DNA from: Alcaligenes faecalis | Lineage (GTDB): Bacteria > Pseudomonadota > Gammaproteobacteria > Burkholderiales > Burkholderiaceae_B | Length of the DNA: 64,000 nt | Reading direction: 5' to 3' | NCBI RefSeq assembly: GCF_009497775.1 | Contig: NZ_CP031012.1 | Location: forward strand, 3,375,235-3,439,234 | Shown: positions 17,613 through 27,524 of the stretch, piece by piece | Numbering within the stretch: the first letter of the stretch is position 1 | Layout of the letters: the number at the start of each line of letters is the position of its first letter | Program-made: the position numbers and the translations under genes | The notes under the pieces: generated by a model | What the model was told of the DNA's origin: nothing | The model's database searches: none | Seen by the model: the letters and a program-made list of their open reading frames with translations, nothing else

Positions 17613-19259
17613 ATGCTTGGCATGATGATGAATACCCCACTGCTAGTATCATCCATACTGCGTCACGCAGCGAACTACCACGCAGACCGAGAGGTCGTCT
17701 CGCAAACCGTTGAAGGTCATATTCATCGGTACACCTATACCGAGCTTTCCAAGCGCAGCCAGCAACTGGCCAATGCGCTGAAAAAAATGGGCCTGCAACA
17801 TGGCGACCGTGTCGGCACCCTGGCCTGGAACGGCTACCGCCACCTGGAGCTGTATTACGGCGTGTCGGGCTCGGGCCTGGTGTGTCACACCATCAACCCG
17901 CGTCTGTTTCAGGATCAAATCGGCTACATCATTGAGCACGCGGACGATAGCGTACTGTTTGCCGACCTGAACTTCATGCCGATTCTGGAAGCTCTGGCCG
18001 ATCAGTTGTCCAAGCTGAAAGCCGTGGTCATCATGACTGACGAAGCCCACATGCCCAAGTCGGACTTGCTGCCCAACCTGAAGTGCTATGAAACGCTGAT
18101 TGCCGCCGAGTCCGATCATTTCGACTGGCCCGTGTTTGATGAAAACACGGCCTCCGGCCTGTGCTACACCTCCGGCACTACGGGCAACCCCAAAGGCGTG
18201 CTCTACAGCCATCGCTCCACTATTTTGCATGCCTTTGCCTTGAGCATGCCCGATGCCCTGTGTCTGTCGGCCTCCGACACCATCACCCCCATCGTGCCCA
18301 TGTTCCACGTCAATGCCTGGGGCCTGCCCTATGCGGCCTTGATGGTGGGCGCCAAATTGGTCCTGCCTGGCCCGAAACTGGACGGTGCCAGCCTGCACAC
18401 CTTGTTTGAAAACGAAGGCGTCACCATGACAGCCGGTGTGCCTACCGTCTGGCTGGGTCTGCTGGACTGGATGCAAGCCAATGGCAAAACCTTCAGCAGC
18501 CTGCAACGCCTGGTAATTGGCGGCTCGTCTGCGCCTCCGGTCATGATTACCCGCTTCCAGAAGCTGGGCGTGAAAGTGCGCCACGCCTGGGGCATGACGG
18601 AAACCAGTCCTGTCGGTCTGGCGGCTGCTCTGCTGCCCAAGCACGAGTCCTTGCCTGACAACGAGAAACTCAAGCTGCTGGCCAAACAAGGTCGTCCGCT
18701 ATTCGGGGTCGAGTTCCGGGTGGATGGCGACGATGGTCAGCCCATTGCCCGCGACGGCAAGATGTTTGGTGCCATGATGGTGCGCGGTCCCTGGATTGCA
18801 GGCTCTTACTTCAATAGCAATGACACCTCGGCCCACACCGCAGATGGCTGGTTCAATACGGGCGACGTGGTCACCATTGATCAGGATGGTTTTATTCAGA
18901 TCGTGGACCGAACCAAGGACGTGGTGAAATCCGGTGGCGAATGGATCAGCTCCATCGAGCTGGAAAACATTGCTCAGGCTCACCCGGCTATCAAGGAAGC
19001 GGCTGTCGTGGCCAAACCCGACGAGCGCTGGGGCGAGCGTCCAGTGCTGGTGGTACAGCTGCAAGACGATGCCACCTTCACCAAACAGGACATGATTGAT
19101 CTGTTTACGGAACAAGTCTCCAAATGGAGCATTCCTGACGAACTGATCGTGGTGGATGAACTGCCCCATACCGCCACCGGCAAGCTGCTGAAAACCGCTA
19201 TTCGCAAGCTGATCCAAGAGGATCTGGACAAGCTGGCAGCACAAAACAAAGCGGTTTAA
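17613..19259 (+). CDS. AMP-forming acyl-CoA ligase (medium/long-chain or methylthiopropionyl type)
   Basis: 548 residues of the ANL superfamily. YTSGTTGNPKGV is the P-loop (near 187), AWGMTETSP is the A5 motif, GWFNTGDV is the A7 region, and DRTKDVVKSGGEWISS is the A8 hinge; the catalytic Lys lies in TGKLLKT near the end. The N-terminus (MLGMMMNTPLLVSSILRHA) resembles DmdB-like 3-methylmercaptopropionyl-CoA ligases, which also accept medium-chain acids. A GGGAGG site precedes ATG 17613. The gene stands alone, so its substrate cannot be fixed. It could act on the fatty acid that follows alkyl-sulfate hydrolysis and alcohol oxidation. Confidence 0.88.
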   Translation: MLGMMMNTPLLVSSILRHAANYHADREVVSQTVEGHIHRYTYTELSKRSQQLANALKKMGLQHGDRVGTLAWNGYRHLELYYGVSGSGLVCHTINPRLFQDQIGYIIEHADDSVLFADLNFMPILEALADQLSKLKAVVIMTDEAHMPKSDLLPNLKCYETLIAAESDHFDWPVFDENTASGLCYTSGTTGNPKGVLYSHRSTILHAFALSMPDALCLSASDTITPIVPMFHVNAWGLPYAALMVGAKLVLPGPKLDGASLHTLFENEGVTMTAGVPTVWLGLLDWMQANGKTFSSLQRLVIGGSSAPPVMITRFQKLGVKVRHAWGMTETSPVGLAAALLPKHESLPDNEKLKLLAKQGRPLFGVEFRVDGDDGQPIARDGKMFGAMMVRGPWIAGSYFNSNDTSAHTADGWFNTGDVVTIDQDGFIQIVDRTKDVVKSGGEWISSIELENIAQAHPAIKEAAVVAKPDERWGERPVLVVQLQDDATFTKQDMIDLFTEQVSKWSIPDELIVVDELPHTATGKLLKTAIRKLIQEDLDKLAAQNKAV

Positions 19260-19316
19260 GCAACACTGACAGCAGAATGAAGGAGCCAGCCTCGGCTCCC
19301 TTTACGTGCAATACAA

Positions 19317-19365
19317 AACTGCCCCCCGAAAGTCGGATAAGCATCCAAACTTCCGGGGGGCAGTT
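19317..19365. terminator. Strong bidirectional terminator
   Basis: A 17-bp stem with one mismatch (AACTGCCCCCCGAAAGT pairing with ACTTCCGGGGGGCAGTT), topped by a small GGAT/ATCC stem. It lies between the convergent acyl-CoA ligase and amidohydrolase genes, with a short T run on the minus side. Confidence 0.75.
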
Positions 19366-19504
19366 CTTTGGCCAGAGCCTGAGCATGACGCGTCTCTTGC
19401 AAAGGCAGGGGCTTCAAACTGCTATTTCAGCCCCTAAAACTCCTGGTTCTTGTTCCGAAAAATCACGCTCAAGAACTGGAGGCAGCACTCATGACAAGCC
19501 CACC

Positions 19505-20809
19505 TTAAGGATGAACTGGCGTAGGAATATCCCAGATATTCAGATCCGCATTCTCGCGCTCCCAAGCGCGAACAGAGAACTTGGCACGGTTGAACAAACG
19601 TACATAGTTTTCATGGCGAATCTTGTTGCCGATAGCGACAGGCAACTCATCCAGGAAGTCCTTCATTTTGGACAAATCAGCGTGATACTGAGCCGGTTGC
19701 ATCAAACTGCCCGGCGTCACCGAGGTGGGCGGGTTGGACTCAAATCGATTACGTGTAAAGATCACCACATCCGATCCCCACAGAATCCGGTTCTGATATT
19801 CCTTGAAGAAATTCAGCCAGTCCTGACGGCTGGGCATCCCTGGCTCGGGGTCCAGCATATAGTCCTGCACCAGATCCCAGGAGATATCGGTAGACCAGCT
19901 CGGGCACGCATCCAGCACTTTCTTTACCCGTGTAATGTGATCACTGGTGGGTTTAACAAAACGGCCCAAACCAGTATGAGCCCACACCACCTTGGCATTG
20001 GGAGCGTGCCCGCAGACGTGCTTCAAGCCATTTACATAATCCTGATTCGGGTAGGCATGTTCCAGCTCCCCCTTGTAGTTGACCTCTACCCGGTACATAT
20101 CGTTGTGCAAAATGGCGACCAGACCAACCTCTTCAATGGTCTTGAACAGGTACTCCAAGGACTCGGAGTACAAGGACACCTTGCTGCCATCCCCCGCATC
20201 AGGGGGTAAAGGCACGGACGGTGCCTTGGTTTCTTCTACTGTTTCACCCGCCAGCTTGCTGGACACCAGTTCCTTGTGAATGGTGAATTCACCTACCCCG
20301 GAAAATACACCTGGAAAGCTCAACACAGCGCGCTTGATGTGCTGTGAGGCATAGACATCCATAGGGTTGAAGGCCGTAATCATGACATCCAGCTTTTCCT
20401 GGTACTGAGGTTCCAGCCTTTCGTACTCTCGCGCAAACATGGCATCGATAAACGAGTAGTAGTACAGGTCCGCTTTAGAGCCAATGTAGTAATTAGGGCC
20501 AAACATCTGATTATTGGGCCCTTGCGCCTGATATTCCTCAAAGCCGTCCCAGCGTTGCTGCAAGGGAATCGGCATGATGGTGGAGCGAATAATCTGCTGC
20601 CGGTCTGCGCTCATGTAGCGCTGGGCGTATTCCTTTAAAGGAATCCCTTGCATGGCGTAATTGGACGCATGGAAATGCACGTCAGCATAAAGCTGGCTGG
20701 TATCCAAACGGGGTTCAGGGGTTTGCGCCACGGCGCTACCCTGAAATGCAGCCAATAATGCAAAGCAGGAACCAACAATTATGGTGGGACGAAGGTAATT
20801 GCAAGCCAT
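19505..20809 (-). CDS. Secreted amidohydrolase-family (TIM-barrel) hydrolase
   Basis: 434 residues. A signal peptide (IIVGSCFALLAAFQGSAVA) is cut near residue 28. YADVHFHAS gives the first-strand HxH-like metal site, VWAHTGLGR an internal His, and RILWGSDVV the final Asp of amidohydrolase-2 enzymes. Members are hydrolases or decarboxylases of the ACMSD/LigW type. A periplasmic location is unusual for the group. It is isolated, with an AT-rich tract upstream. The substrate is unknown. Confidence 0.75.
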   Translation of the reverse strand: MACNYLRPTIIVGSCFALLAAFQGSAVAQTPEPRLDTSQLYADVHFHASNYAMQGIPLKEYAQRYMSADRQQIIRSTIMPIPLQQRWDGFEEYQAQGPNNQMFGPNYYIGSKADLYYYSFIDAMFAREYERLEPQYQEKLDVMITAFNPMDVYASQHIKRAVLSFPGVFSGVGEFTIHKELVSSKLAGETVEETKAPSVPLPPDAGDGSKVSLYSESLEYLFKTIEEVGLVAILHNDMYRVEVNYKGELEHAYPNQDYVNGLKHVCGHAPNAKVVWAHTGLGRFVKPTSDHITRVKKVLDACPSWSTDISWDLVQDYMLDPEPGMPSRQDWLNFFKEYQNRILWGSDVVIFTRNRFESNPPTSVTPGSLMQPAQYHADLSKMKDFLDELPVAIGNKIRHENYVRLFNRAKFSVRAWERENADLNIWDIPTPVHP

Positions 20810-21102
20810 TCTTGTCTCCCTATCGACAGGTAGTGTGCGAAACGAAATACAGTGACTTGCAAACTATAACCAGACATCTCTCAATTAATGACAAAAAATA
20901 ACAGATATTCTTTTTTAATTTTCAATTCCTATTATTTTTTATATTTTTAAATTTCCATTATTAATAGCCATATAAAATTTATTAAAAAACAATTTATCAA
21001 TTAATTCCAATTAATTAAAAAATCAGGTTTTCTTAAAATCTTGAATAATCAGGCCACATAGAACAGGCCGTTGCCCTTGCTCGCTCCAGCTCCTGCCCCC
21101 CT
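20810..21102. other. Highly AT-rich intergenic tract
   Basis: From about 20,880 to 21,050 the sequence is nearly all A/T; for example only 7 of the 60 bases at 20941-21000 are G or C, in an otherwise GC-rich window. No ORF fits. It lies upstream of the secreted amidohydrolase (start 20809) and downstream of the lysE stop. It may bind an H-NS-like silencer or curve the amidohydrolase promoter. Confidence 0.7.
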
Positions 21103-21720
21103 CTAGGACACCGAATTGGTAAACAAGAGCGACGCCCCCAAACCCAGCAAAGCAACGCCAATCACCCTATCCAGCAGCCTCTGCCTAGCCAGCATCGCCG
21201 CCCGCAGCCGCCTGTTTGAAAACACGATGGCGACGATACTGAACCAGACCCAATGGGCAAAAGACATAAAGAACCCATAAGCGAAATTCAGCCAGAACGG
21301 CGCACCCGGCTGTACCAACTGCGTAAAGGTGGCCACCACAAACAACATGGTTTTGGGATTCAAGGCATTGGTCAGAAAACCCATACCAAAAGCTTGCCAA
21401 GCAGTGGGCATATTCCCTGCTTCGCCATCCGTATTCAAAGCAGTGCGATTACGGAAAGACTGATAGCCCAGATACATCAAGTACGCCGCACCCGCCACTT
21501 TCATCACCAGGAACAAGGCGGGAGATTGAGTAATCAGAATCGCAACCCCCAGCACCGTGTAGATCACATGCACCTGTACCCCGGCCGCAATGCCCAGGGC
21601 TGAAATCAGGCCAATCTTGCGACCAAAGGAATAGCCATTGCGGGTGACCATGGCAAAGTCGGGGCCGGGGCTGATCACAGCCAGGATAGTGATAGTGGCA
21701 ACTGCCAGCAGTTCATGCAT
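21103..21720 (-). CDS. LysE/RhtB-family amino-acid exporter
   Basis: 205 residues from ATG 21720 (an in-frame TTG at 21729 is less likely). About six hydrophobic segments are visible. The N-terminus has the family signature ISPGPDFAMVTRNG followed by GRKIGLISALGIAAGVQVH, and FLTNALNPKTMLFVVA is the second conserved block. The family exports amino acids such as lysine, homoserine or threonine. It is divergent from a LysR regulator 354 bp away, the usual arrangement for exporter control. The substrate is not predictable. Confidence 0.9.
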   Translation of the reverse strand: MHELLAVATITILAVISPGPDFAMVTRNGYSFGRKIGLISALGIAAGVQVHVIYTVLGVAILITQSPALFLVMKVAGAAYLMYLGYQSFRNRTALNTDGEAGNMPTAWQAFGMGFLTNALNPKTMLFVVATFTQLVQPGAPFWLNFAYGFFMSFAHWVWFSIVAIVFSNRRLRAAMLARQRLLDRVIGVALLGLGASLLFTNSVS

Positions 21721-22074
21721 TTTTAACAAGCCTAAGTTTGATGAAATCGGCGTGACGAGCTAGTTCAAAGGCAGCCAAAACGTAGGCCCCGCCCTACACT
21801 CTAGGAATCAGGTCGTTCCTCTACGAACGGTCTGCAAAGACAGCTGCAATCAGAAATTGAAAGCCCTTCCTGGTGAGCTATGTATTCCTCGAATTTATAT
21901 AGTTTTTGTTATTCTCAAGCGGATCAATCCACCCCTTTAAACTCCAAGAAAAACCCTTCCAAGACCGTATCGTTTTCATATTTGAATATCTGCTCTCAGG
22001 ATTTCATTATTGATAATCCTGTGCTAATTTAAAAACGATAATTCCTGCGCCATTTCTGTGAGTTTTCATCGACC
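21721..22074. promoter_or_regulatory. lysE / lysR divergent intergenic region
   Basis: 354 bp with no gene. The stretch 21880-22040 is AT-rich (TTTATATAGTTTTTGTTATT and ATTATTGATAATCC) and is the probable promoter zone of the LysR gene. I do not see a clear T-N11-A palindrome. Confidence 0.45.
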
Positions 22075-22932
22075 ATGCAAATCCCCAACCTCACGGCCTT
22101 CCGCTACTTCGACACGGCGGCTCAGGCAGGCAGTTTTGTGCAGGCAGCCCAGCTACTGCACGTCACTCACGGCGCAGTCAGCCGCCAGATTCGGGCGCTG
22201 GAAGAATCTCTAGGAGTAGAACTGTTTGAACGGCGCAATCGGGCCGTATTTCTGACACCGGCAGGCCGCCAGCTTTTGCATGTGACCGCACCCATGTTCG
22301 AGCGACTGGAGGATGTGGTCTATCAGTTGCAACAGACCCAGCGCGAGCATGCTCTGGCCGTCTCCTGCGAACCCACTATCGCCATGAAATGGCTGATTCC
22401 GCGCCTGGGGGATTTCCACGCTCTGCACCCCAATATCACCGTGCACCTGATTACAGCTGGAGGGCCGGTGAACTTTGCTCAAATGGGGGTGGACCTGGCC
22501 ATACGCCGGGACGACTTTCATTGGGCAGACTCGGTCTGCGGCCTGAAGTTATGCGAAGAAATGATAGGTCCGGTCTGCCAGCCTCAATATCCACATACGC
22601 AGGACACGGCCAAACAGGTACTGATACAGAGCAGCTCCCGACCGCAAGCCTGGGCCACCTGGGCACGCCTTAGTGGCCAGGCCATACGCTCTGCCAACAA
22701 GCTGGAACTGGAACATTTTTATTTATGTATTCAGGCAGCCTTGTCCGGTCAAGGCATGACTATCGTGTCACGTCTGATGGTGCAGGATGAACTGCAAAGC
22801 GGCCAGCTCATCGCCCCGCAAGGATTCATCCCGGACGGCTCGGCGTACTACCTGCTCTCCCCCCAGGCTCTGGATCAAAACCCGCGTGCGGAAGTGTTTG
22901 CAGATTGGCTTTGCGAGCAGTTGGCGGGCTGA
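22075..22932 (+). CDS. LysR-type transcriptional regulator (GcvA-like)
   Basis: 285 residues. The N-terminal winged helix-turn-helix spans about 5-65 (AAQLLHVTHGAVSRQIRALEESLGVELFER). The effector domain starts near 90 and includes SCEPTIAMKWLIPRLGDF and GVDLAIRRDD, the pattern of the GcvA/AmpR branch. It faces the LysE exporter gene divergently and probably regulates it in response to an exported amino acid, and itself as well. Confidence 0.9.
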   Translation: MQIPNLTAFRYFDTAAQAGSFVQAAQLLHVTHGAVSRQIRALEESLGVELFERRNRAVFLTPAGRQLLHVTAPMFERLEDVVYQLQQTQREHALAVSCEPTIAMKWLIPRLGDFHALHPNITVHLITAGGPVNFAQMGVDLAIRRDDFHWADSVCGLKLCEEMIGPVCQPQYPHTQDTAKQVLIQSSSRPQAWATWARLSGQAIRSANKLELEHFYLCIQAALSGQGMTIVSRLMVQDELQSGQLIAPQGFIPDGSAYYLLSPQALDQNPRAEVFADWLCEQLAG

Positions 22933-22969
22933 AAACAGCCAGATGAATCCAGGCCCACAAGATCAGCGT

Positions 22970-24091
22970 TTACTGGCCCGACCCAAAATACTTGGTTTTG
23001 AAGTCATCCACCTTGCCTTCATCAACCGCCCCCAGAACAGCCAAAGTGACCTCTCGGGATAGCTCGCTTTGCAATGGCAAGGCAAAGCCATACTTGTCGC
23101 GCTCGAACAAGCGCCCAACGACATTCACGGGCAGGCTAGGGTTGGAATACACGTAGTACTCCAGCACAGGGGCATCCGCAATGACGGCCACTACCTCTCC
23201 ATTTCCTAATGCTGTCGTCGCCTCCTCCAGGCTAGGGTAACTGCGCATGAAAAGGCCCCGTTTGCGGGCGTAGTCTTCCTCTACGGTTCCCAGCAACACG
23301 CCTACCGGCCGCCCCTTCAAATCGTCCACGCTATTGATCTGGTTTGATATGGCCAAGGTCGTCATCACACTGGTGACGGATGAGGTCACAAAGGCCAGAA
23401 TGCCTACCCCACAGACCAGCCAGAGCGCCTGCCAGATACGGCCCAACCAGCCAAAAAGATTCTTTCTGGCCGGAGCACGCCCCGATGTCACGATGGACAT
23501 CACGGTATAGAAACTCTCTGCTACGCCGTCGCGCCAGCGGGAAGGGAAAGATTGATCAAAGCGCCGGTCAAACAAGGTCAACATCACCGTGACGAACAGG
23601 ATCACAAAAGCAATCCACGCATACGCAGTGATAAAACCGGCTTGAGCCAAACCCTTGACCACATTTTGAAAGCCGGTTCCCTGATCGGAGCTAACCATCA
23701 AGCGCATACCGCCATCGAACCAGGGCTGCGTGAAATCCACCTTCAAAGCCCGCTGCTGAGTGATCGTCAGATTGGTCATGGCCACATCCAGCGAGCCTGA
23801 TTCGGTCGCACCCAGCAAATCCCGAAATGTGCTGTATTCCTTGTACTCGTAAGGCCAGTTTTTCTCGGCTGCCAAGTTTTCCCAAAGATCGATAGCCAGA
23901 CCCGTAAAGGCCCCATCCGTTTTCATCACAAACGGGGGCGATACCAGTACACCTACCGTCAACGGCGGCGCTTTACCATGTCCTGCCTGGGGAAAGGAAG
24001 CCAGTAAAACCAGGAAAAAAGCCAAGCAAAGAAGTCGTGCTTGAGCAATGCGGCGGCCAAGCTGATGGCGGCTCAGAAAGGGTGTTTGCAT
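22970..24091 (-). CDS. Prokaryotic ionotropic-glutamate-receptor-like ligand-gated channel
   Basis: 373 residues from ATG 24091 (an upstream extension to 24181 is possible). Order: a signal segment (10-38), the S1 half of an amino-acid-binding domain (about 42-140, with TITQQRALKVDFTQPW carrying the ligand Arg), a membrane helix (about 155-172), a pore loop (about 188-205, SFYTVMSIVTSGRAP), a second helix pair (about 215-248, FVTSSVTSVMTTLA, resembling the SYTANL gate), and the S2 half (252-373, IADAPVLEYYVYS with the ligand Asp). The split binding domain around a channel is the GluR0 layout, unlike a soluble ABC receptor. It probably gates ions on binding an amino acid; the GYG filter is not apparent. 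It is an isolated gene. Confidence 0.82.
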   Translation of the reverse strand: MQTPFLSRHQLGRRIAQARLLCLAFFLVLLASFPQAGHGKAPPLTVGVLVSPPFVMKTDGAFTGLAIDLWENLAAEKNWPYEYKEYSTFRDLLGATESGSLDVAMTNLTITQQRALKVDFTQPWFDGGMRLMVSSDQGTGFQNVVKGLAQAGFITAYAWIAFVILFVTVMLTLFDRRFDQSFPSRWRDGVAESFYTVMSIVTSGRAPARKNLFGWLGRIWQALWLVCGVGILAFVTSSVTSVMTTLAISNQINSVDDLKGRPVGVLLGTVEEDYARKRGLFMRSYPSLEEATTALGNGEVVAVIADAPVLEYYVYSNPSLPVNVVGRLFERDKYGFALPLQSELSREVTLAVLGAVDEGKVDDFKTKYFGSGQ

Positions 24092-24321
24092 AGTCAGTCT
24101 TGTGGGAGCGGTCAGAAATTCCGTGCACAAGGCGGACTGAGAGTGACACGGACGGACGAACATTCTGGTAGAGGATAGCAAATTGAAACCGTGCCTGTTC
24201 CCAGTTCCCGGCAGGTCCGCAGATGCAGACGGGAGGTTTCACAATGCCTGAAAAATGAATATGCTCACGCACATTTGTAGGACCAAACATCCTCCCTCAG
24301 GGCAAATAAATACATCTATTC

Positions 24322-24347
24322 AATAATTCAAGAACTGTTGTATTATT
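24322..24347. promoter_or_regulatory. Probable ArsR operator overlapping the ars promoter
   Basis: A 26-bp imperfect dyad of the form AATAAT-N-CAA-N10-TTG-N-ATTATT, ending 5 bp before the arsR ATG at 24353. It covers a TATTAT -10-like hexamer (24341-24346), so repressor binding would block polymerase. ArsR-family proteins bind such AT-rich dyads. Confidence 0.65.
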
Positions 24348-24352
24348 TGCTC

Positions 24353-24676
24353 ATGGAAGAATCTCAAGTTATCCGCTCACTGGCCGCCCTGGCCCACGAA
24401 GCCCGCCTGCGGGTGTTTCGTGCTTTGGTCGTCGCAGGCCCATCCGGTCTGACTCCCAGCATCCTGGCAGAACGACTAGGCATCGCCCCCAACGCCCTCT
24501 CCTTCCATTTAAAGGAGTTAAGCAATGCGGGGCTTATCCATGCCGAGCGACAAGGTCGCAACCTGCTGTACAGCGCCACCTTTCCCGCCATGAATAATCT
24601 GCTCGCCTACCTGACTGAAAACTGCTGTCAGGGGGAAAGCTGCAACACCGCAGCTACCTCTTGCCAGCCTTGTTAA
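24353..24676 (+). CDS. arsR: ArsR-family arsenic-responsive repressor
   Basis: 107 residues from ATG 24353; an in-frame TTG lies at 24338. The winged helix spans about 8-75 ([29 protein letters not shown]). The C-terminal tail [19 protein letters not shown] supplies clustered cysteines able to bind As(III), as in C-terminal-type ArsR sensors. No Shine-Dalgarno lies before the ATG, and a -10-like box is about 7 bases upstream, so a leaderless transcript is possible. It heads the arsR-B-C-H operon. Confidence 0.93.
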   Translation: MEESQVIRSLAALAHEARLRVFRALVVAGPSGLTPSILAERLGIAPNALSFHLKELSNAGLIHAERQGRNLLYSATFPAMNNLLAYLTENCCQGESCNTAATSCQPC

Positions 24677-24759
24677 GCGATGCGCCTGCACCAAGTGGAA
24701 TCCACACCTCTTGGCGTGCCTTCTTTCCCACCTCAAACCTCGAAACCAAGCCCTCTGTC

Positions 24760-26049
24760 ATGCTAACGGCCATTCTTATTTTCATTGCCACCTTAACCCT
24801 GGTGATCTGGCAGCCCAAAGGACTGGGCATCGGTTGGAGTGCATCATTCGGTGCCGCAGCTGCCCTGCTTTTAGGCGTGGTGCAATGGACTGATCTGGCT
24901 GTGGTCTGGGGCATCGTCTGGAATGCTACGGCCACCTTTGTCGCCATTATCATCATCAGCCTGATACTGGATGAAGCAGGTTTCTTTGAATGGGCCGCCT
25001 TGCATGTCGCTCGCTGGGGAGCCGGAAATGGACGCAAGCTCTTTGCTTTTATCGTGATCTTGGGAGCCGCCGTCTCCGCCCTGTTTGCCAATGACGGCGC
25101 CGCCTTGATTTTGACTCCCATCGTCATGGCCATGCTGCTTGCCTTGGGTTTTTCACCCGCGGCAACCCTGGCCTTTGTGATGGCGGCTGGTTTTATTGCC
25201 GACACCGCCAGTCTGCCTCTGGTCGTCTCCAACCTGGTGAACATCGTCTCGGCTGACTATTTCAAGCTGAGCTTCACGGAGTACGCCGCCATCATGACAC
25301 CTGTCACTCTGGTTTCCGTGCTAGCCAGCCTGATCGTCCTGATGCTGTATTTCCGGCGTGATATCCCCACTTTTTACCGTCTTGAGCAATTGAAACAGCC
25401 CGCTGAAGCGATCAAGGACAAGGCCACTTTCAAGGCTGGCTGGATAGTGCTGGCTTTACTGCTTACAGGCTTTTTTGCACTGGAGCCTTTAGGTATTCCC
25501 GTCAGCGCAGTCGCCGCCGTGGGAGCCATTATCCTTCTGGCCGTCGCTGCCCGTGGAACGGTAATCAGCACCCAAAAAGTGCTGCGTGGTGCTCCCTGGC
25601 AAATCGTTGTGTTCTCGCTGGGCATGTATCTGGTGGTGTATGGCCTGCGCAATGCTGGGCTAACGGATTATCTGGCGCTGCTCCTGGACAAATTCGCCCA
25701 GGCTGGCGTATGGGGTGCGGCAATGGGTACAGGCATCTTGTCAGCCCTGCTGTCCTCGGTCATGAACAATATGCCTACCGTACTGGTCACCGCTTTGTCG
25801 ATTGATGCCTCCAGCGCCGAAGGTGCCGTCAAAGAAGCCATGATTTACGCCAATGTCATCGGCAGCGATCTGGGCCCTAAATTCACTCCCATCGGGAGCC
25901 TGGCTACCTTGCTGTGGCTGCACGTACTGGCCCAGAAAGGCACAAAAATTAGCTGGGGCTATTACTTCAAGGTTGGGGCCATCCTGACCACACCCGTACT
26001 GCTCATCACCCTGGCGGCCCTGGCCTTACGTCTGGGTATTACAAACTGA
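24760..26049 (+). CDS. arsB: Arsenite/antimonite efflux permease
   Basis: 429 residues, exactly the usual ArsB length, with about 12 hydrophobic segments. [15 protein letters not shown] and [17 protein letters not shown] are ArsB signature blocks, as is [21 protein letters not shown]. It exports As(III) across the inner membrane using the proton gradient, or ATP if ArsA is present (none seen here). ATG 24760 is chosen over the long upstream frame from 24661 because ArsB homology starts there. Confidence 0.95.
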   Translation: MLTAILIFIATLTLVIWQPKGLGIGWSASFGAAAALLLGVVQWTDLAVVWGIVWNATATFVAIIIISLILDEAGFFEWAALHVARWGAGNGRKLFAFIVILGAAVSALFANDGAALILTPIVMAMLLALGFSPAATLAFVMAAGFIADTASLPLVVSNLVNIVSADYFKLSFTEYAAIMTPVTLVSVLASLIVLMLYFRRDIPTFYRLEQLKQPAEAIKDKATFKAGWIVLALLLTGFFALEPLGIPVSAVAAVGAIILLAVAARGTVISTQKVLRGAPWQIVVFSLGMYLVVYGLRNAGLTDYLALLLDKFAQAGVWGAAMGTGILSALLSSVMNNMPTVLVTALSIDASSAEGAVKEAMIYANVIGSDLGPKFTPIGSLATLLWLHVLAQKGTKISWGYYFKVGAILTTPVLLITLAALALRLGITN

Positions 26050-26073
26050 TTTTCTGACAAAGAGCACAACGCC

Positions 26074-26505
26074 ATGGCAGCCATCACCATCTATCACAAC
26101 CCGGCCTGCGGCACGTCCCGCAATACGCTGGGCCTGATCCGCAATAGCGGTCAAGAGCCCACCATCATCGAATACCTGCAAACGCCGCCAGACCGAGCCA
26201 CCCTGCTTCGCTTGATTGCAGACTGCGGTCTGAGCGTACGGGAAGTCCTGCGACAAAAAGGGACACCCTACGACGCGCTGCAATTAGGCGACCCGAAATG
26301 GTGTGACGAGCAACTGATTGATTTCATGCTGGAGCACCCGATTCTGATCAACCGCCCCATCGTTGTTACCCCACTGGGCACACGCTTATGCCGCCCCTCT
26401 GAACAGGTACTGGAGATACTTCCCCAGCCACAACAAGGTGCATTCTGGAAAGAAGACGGCGAGGCTGTCATTGATGCAAAAGGACAAAGAATTGAGCAAG
26501 TCTGA
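26074..26505 (+). CDS. arsC: Arsenate reductase, glutaredoxin-dependent type
   Basis: 143 residues. [14 protein letters not shown] carries the catalytic Cys (residue 12) in the CGTSR loop of the R773/ArsC family, and the three conserved arginines of the substrate site are supplied by regions including [17 protein letters not shown]. It reduces arsenate to arsenite with glutathione and glutaredoxin, feeding ArsB. It begins 24 bp after arsB and overlaps arsH by 32 bases. Confidence 0.95.
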   Translation: MAAITIYHNPACGTSRNTLGLIRNSGQEPTIIEYLQTPPDRATLLRLIADCGLSVREVLRQKGTPYDALQLGDPKWCDEQLIDFMLEHPILINRPIVVTPLGTRLCRPSEQVLEILPQPQQGAFWKEDGEAVIDAKGQRIEQV

Positions 26506-27208
26506 CCTACCCAATCTGGACGAAGACGCTTTTAGAACCCCAGATCTGACAGAGCTGCTGCCTCAGAAACGTGCTTCACACCCACCCCGCATCCTGCTGT
26601 TGTACGGCTCCTTGCGAGAGCGCTCCTACAGCCGTTTTTTGACACAGGAAGCAGCGCGATTGCTGGAAGCAATGGGTGCAGAAACCAGGGTCTTCGATCC
26701 CCATGGGCTGCCCTTGCCCGATGGAGCAACAGACGACCATCCCAAAGTGCAAGAGTTGCGCCAGTTAGTGCAGTGGGCTGAAGGCATGGTCTGGACATCA
26801 CCCGAACGTCACGGTGCCATGAGCAGTGTCCTGAAAGCACAAATCGACTGGATACCGTTAAGCATCGGTGCAGTACGCCCGACGCAAGGCAAAACACTGG
26901 CTGTCATGCAAGTGTCTGGCGGCTCGCAATCCTTTAACGCCTTGAACCAGATGCGGGTGCTGGGCCGCTGGATGCGCTTGATCACCATCCCTAACCAGTC
27001 TTCCGTTGCCAAAGCCTTTCTGGAGTTTGACGAAGAAGGTCGCATGAAACCCTCGTCCTACTACGAGCGGGTGGTGGACGTGATGGAAGAGCTGGTGAAG
27101 TTCACCTTGCTGACGCGTGACTGCGCGGAGTATTTGGTGGATCGATACAGCGAACGCAAGGAGACGGCGCAGGAACTCTCAAAACGGGTGAATCAGCGCA
27201 GCATCTAG
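26474..27208 (+). CDS. arsH: ArsH NADPH-dependent flavin oxidoreductase
   Basis: 244 residues. [23 protein letters not shown] is the FMN-binding GSLRxxS loop, and [21 protein letters not shown] and [21 protein letters not shown] are ArsH signatures. ArsH oxidises trivalent organoarsenicals and also reduces flavins and quinones. ATG 26474 lies inside the end of arsC (32-base overlap), so translation is coupled. Longer frames reaching 26363 have no support. It is the last gene of the operon. Confidence 0.94.
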   Translation: MQKDKELSKSDLPNLDEDAFRTPDLTELLPQKRASHPPRILLLYGSLRERSYSRFLTQEAARLLEAMGAETRVFDPHGLPLPDGATDDHPKVQELRQLVQWAEGMVWTSPERHGAMSSVLKAQIDWIPLSIGAVRPTQGKTLAVMQVSGGSQSFNALNQMRVLGRWMRLITIPNQSSVAKAFLEFDEEGRMKPSSYYERVVDVMEELVKFTLLTRDCAEYLVDRYSERKETAQELSKRVNQRSI

Positions 27209-27524
27209 CAGGCTCCTTAGGGCAAGCAATGCAAAGCTGCCATACTTTTCAACATACACAGCAGCTATACAAGCACTTCCAGGTTGGCAGTTGCTTTGCC
27301 CATGCATGGCTCCCACACCCTAGCAAAACTTTGCTTTTTTTTATTCAAACTGACCTTTTTTTAAAAAAATTCAGGGTGTTGGCCTGCAATCTTCATCAGC
27401 ATTCAGATTTAATAAACCCTCGCCTCTACCTGTTTGTTTATTTGTAAAACGTAGATGGACAAACGCTGCACATACCTGGGCATAGCTACATCGCAACAGG
27501 CCCAAAGCCAGAGGAGCAGAGAAA
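27209..27524. other. Intergenic region after arsH
   Basis: 316 bp with no convincing gene. A T/A-rich segment (about 27330-27375) is followed by AATAAACCCTCGCC and a Shine-Dalgarno GAGGAG at 27511-27516 that serves the AraC gene. I see no hairpin strong enough to call a terminator. Confidence 0.6.

Noticed and set aside
26363..26473. Upstream extension of arsH
   Set aside because: The extra residues lie wholly within arsC and do not resemble ArsH; ATG 26474 gives the expected length.
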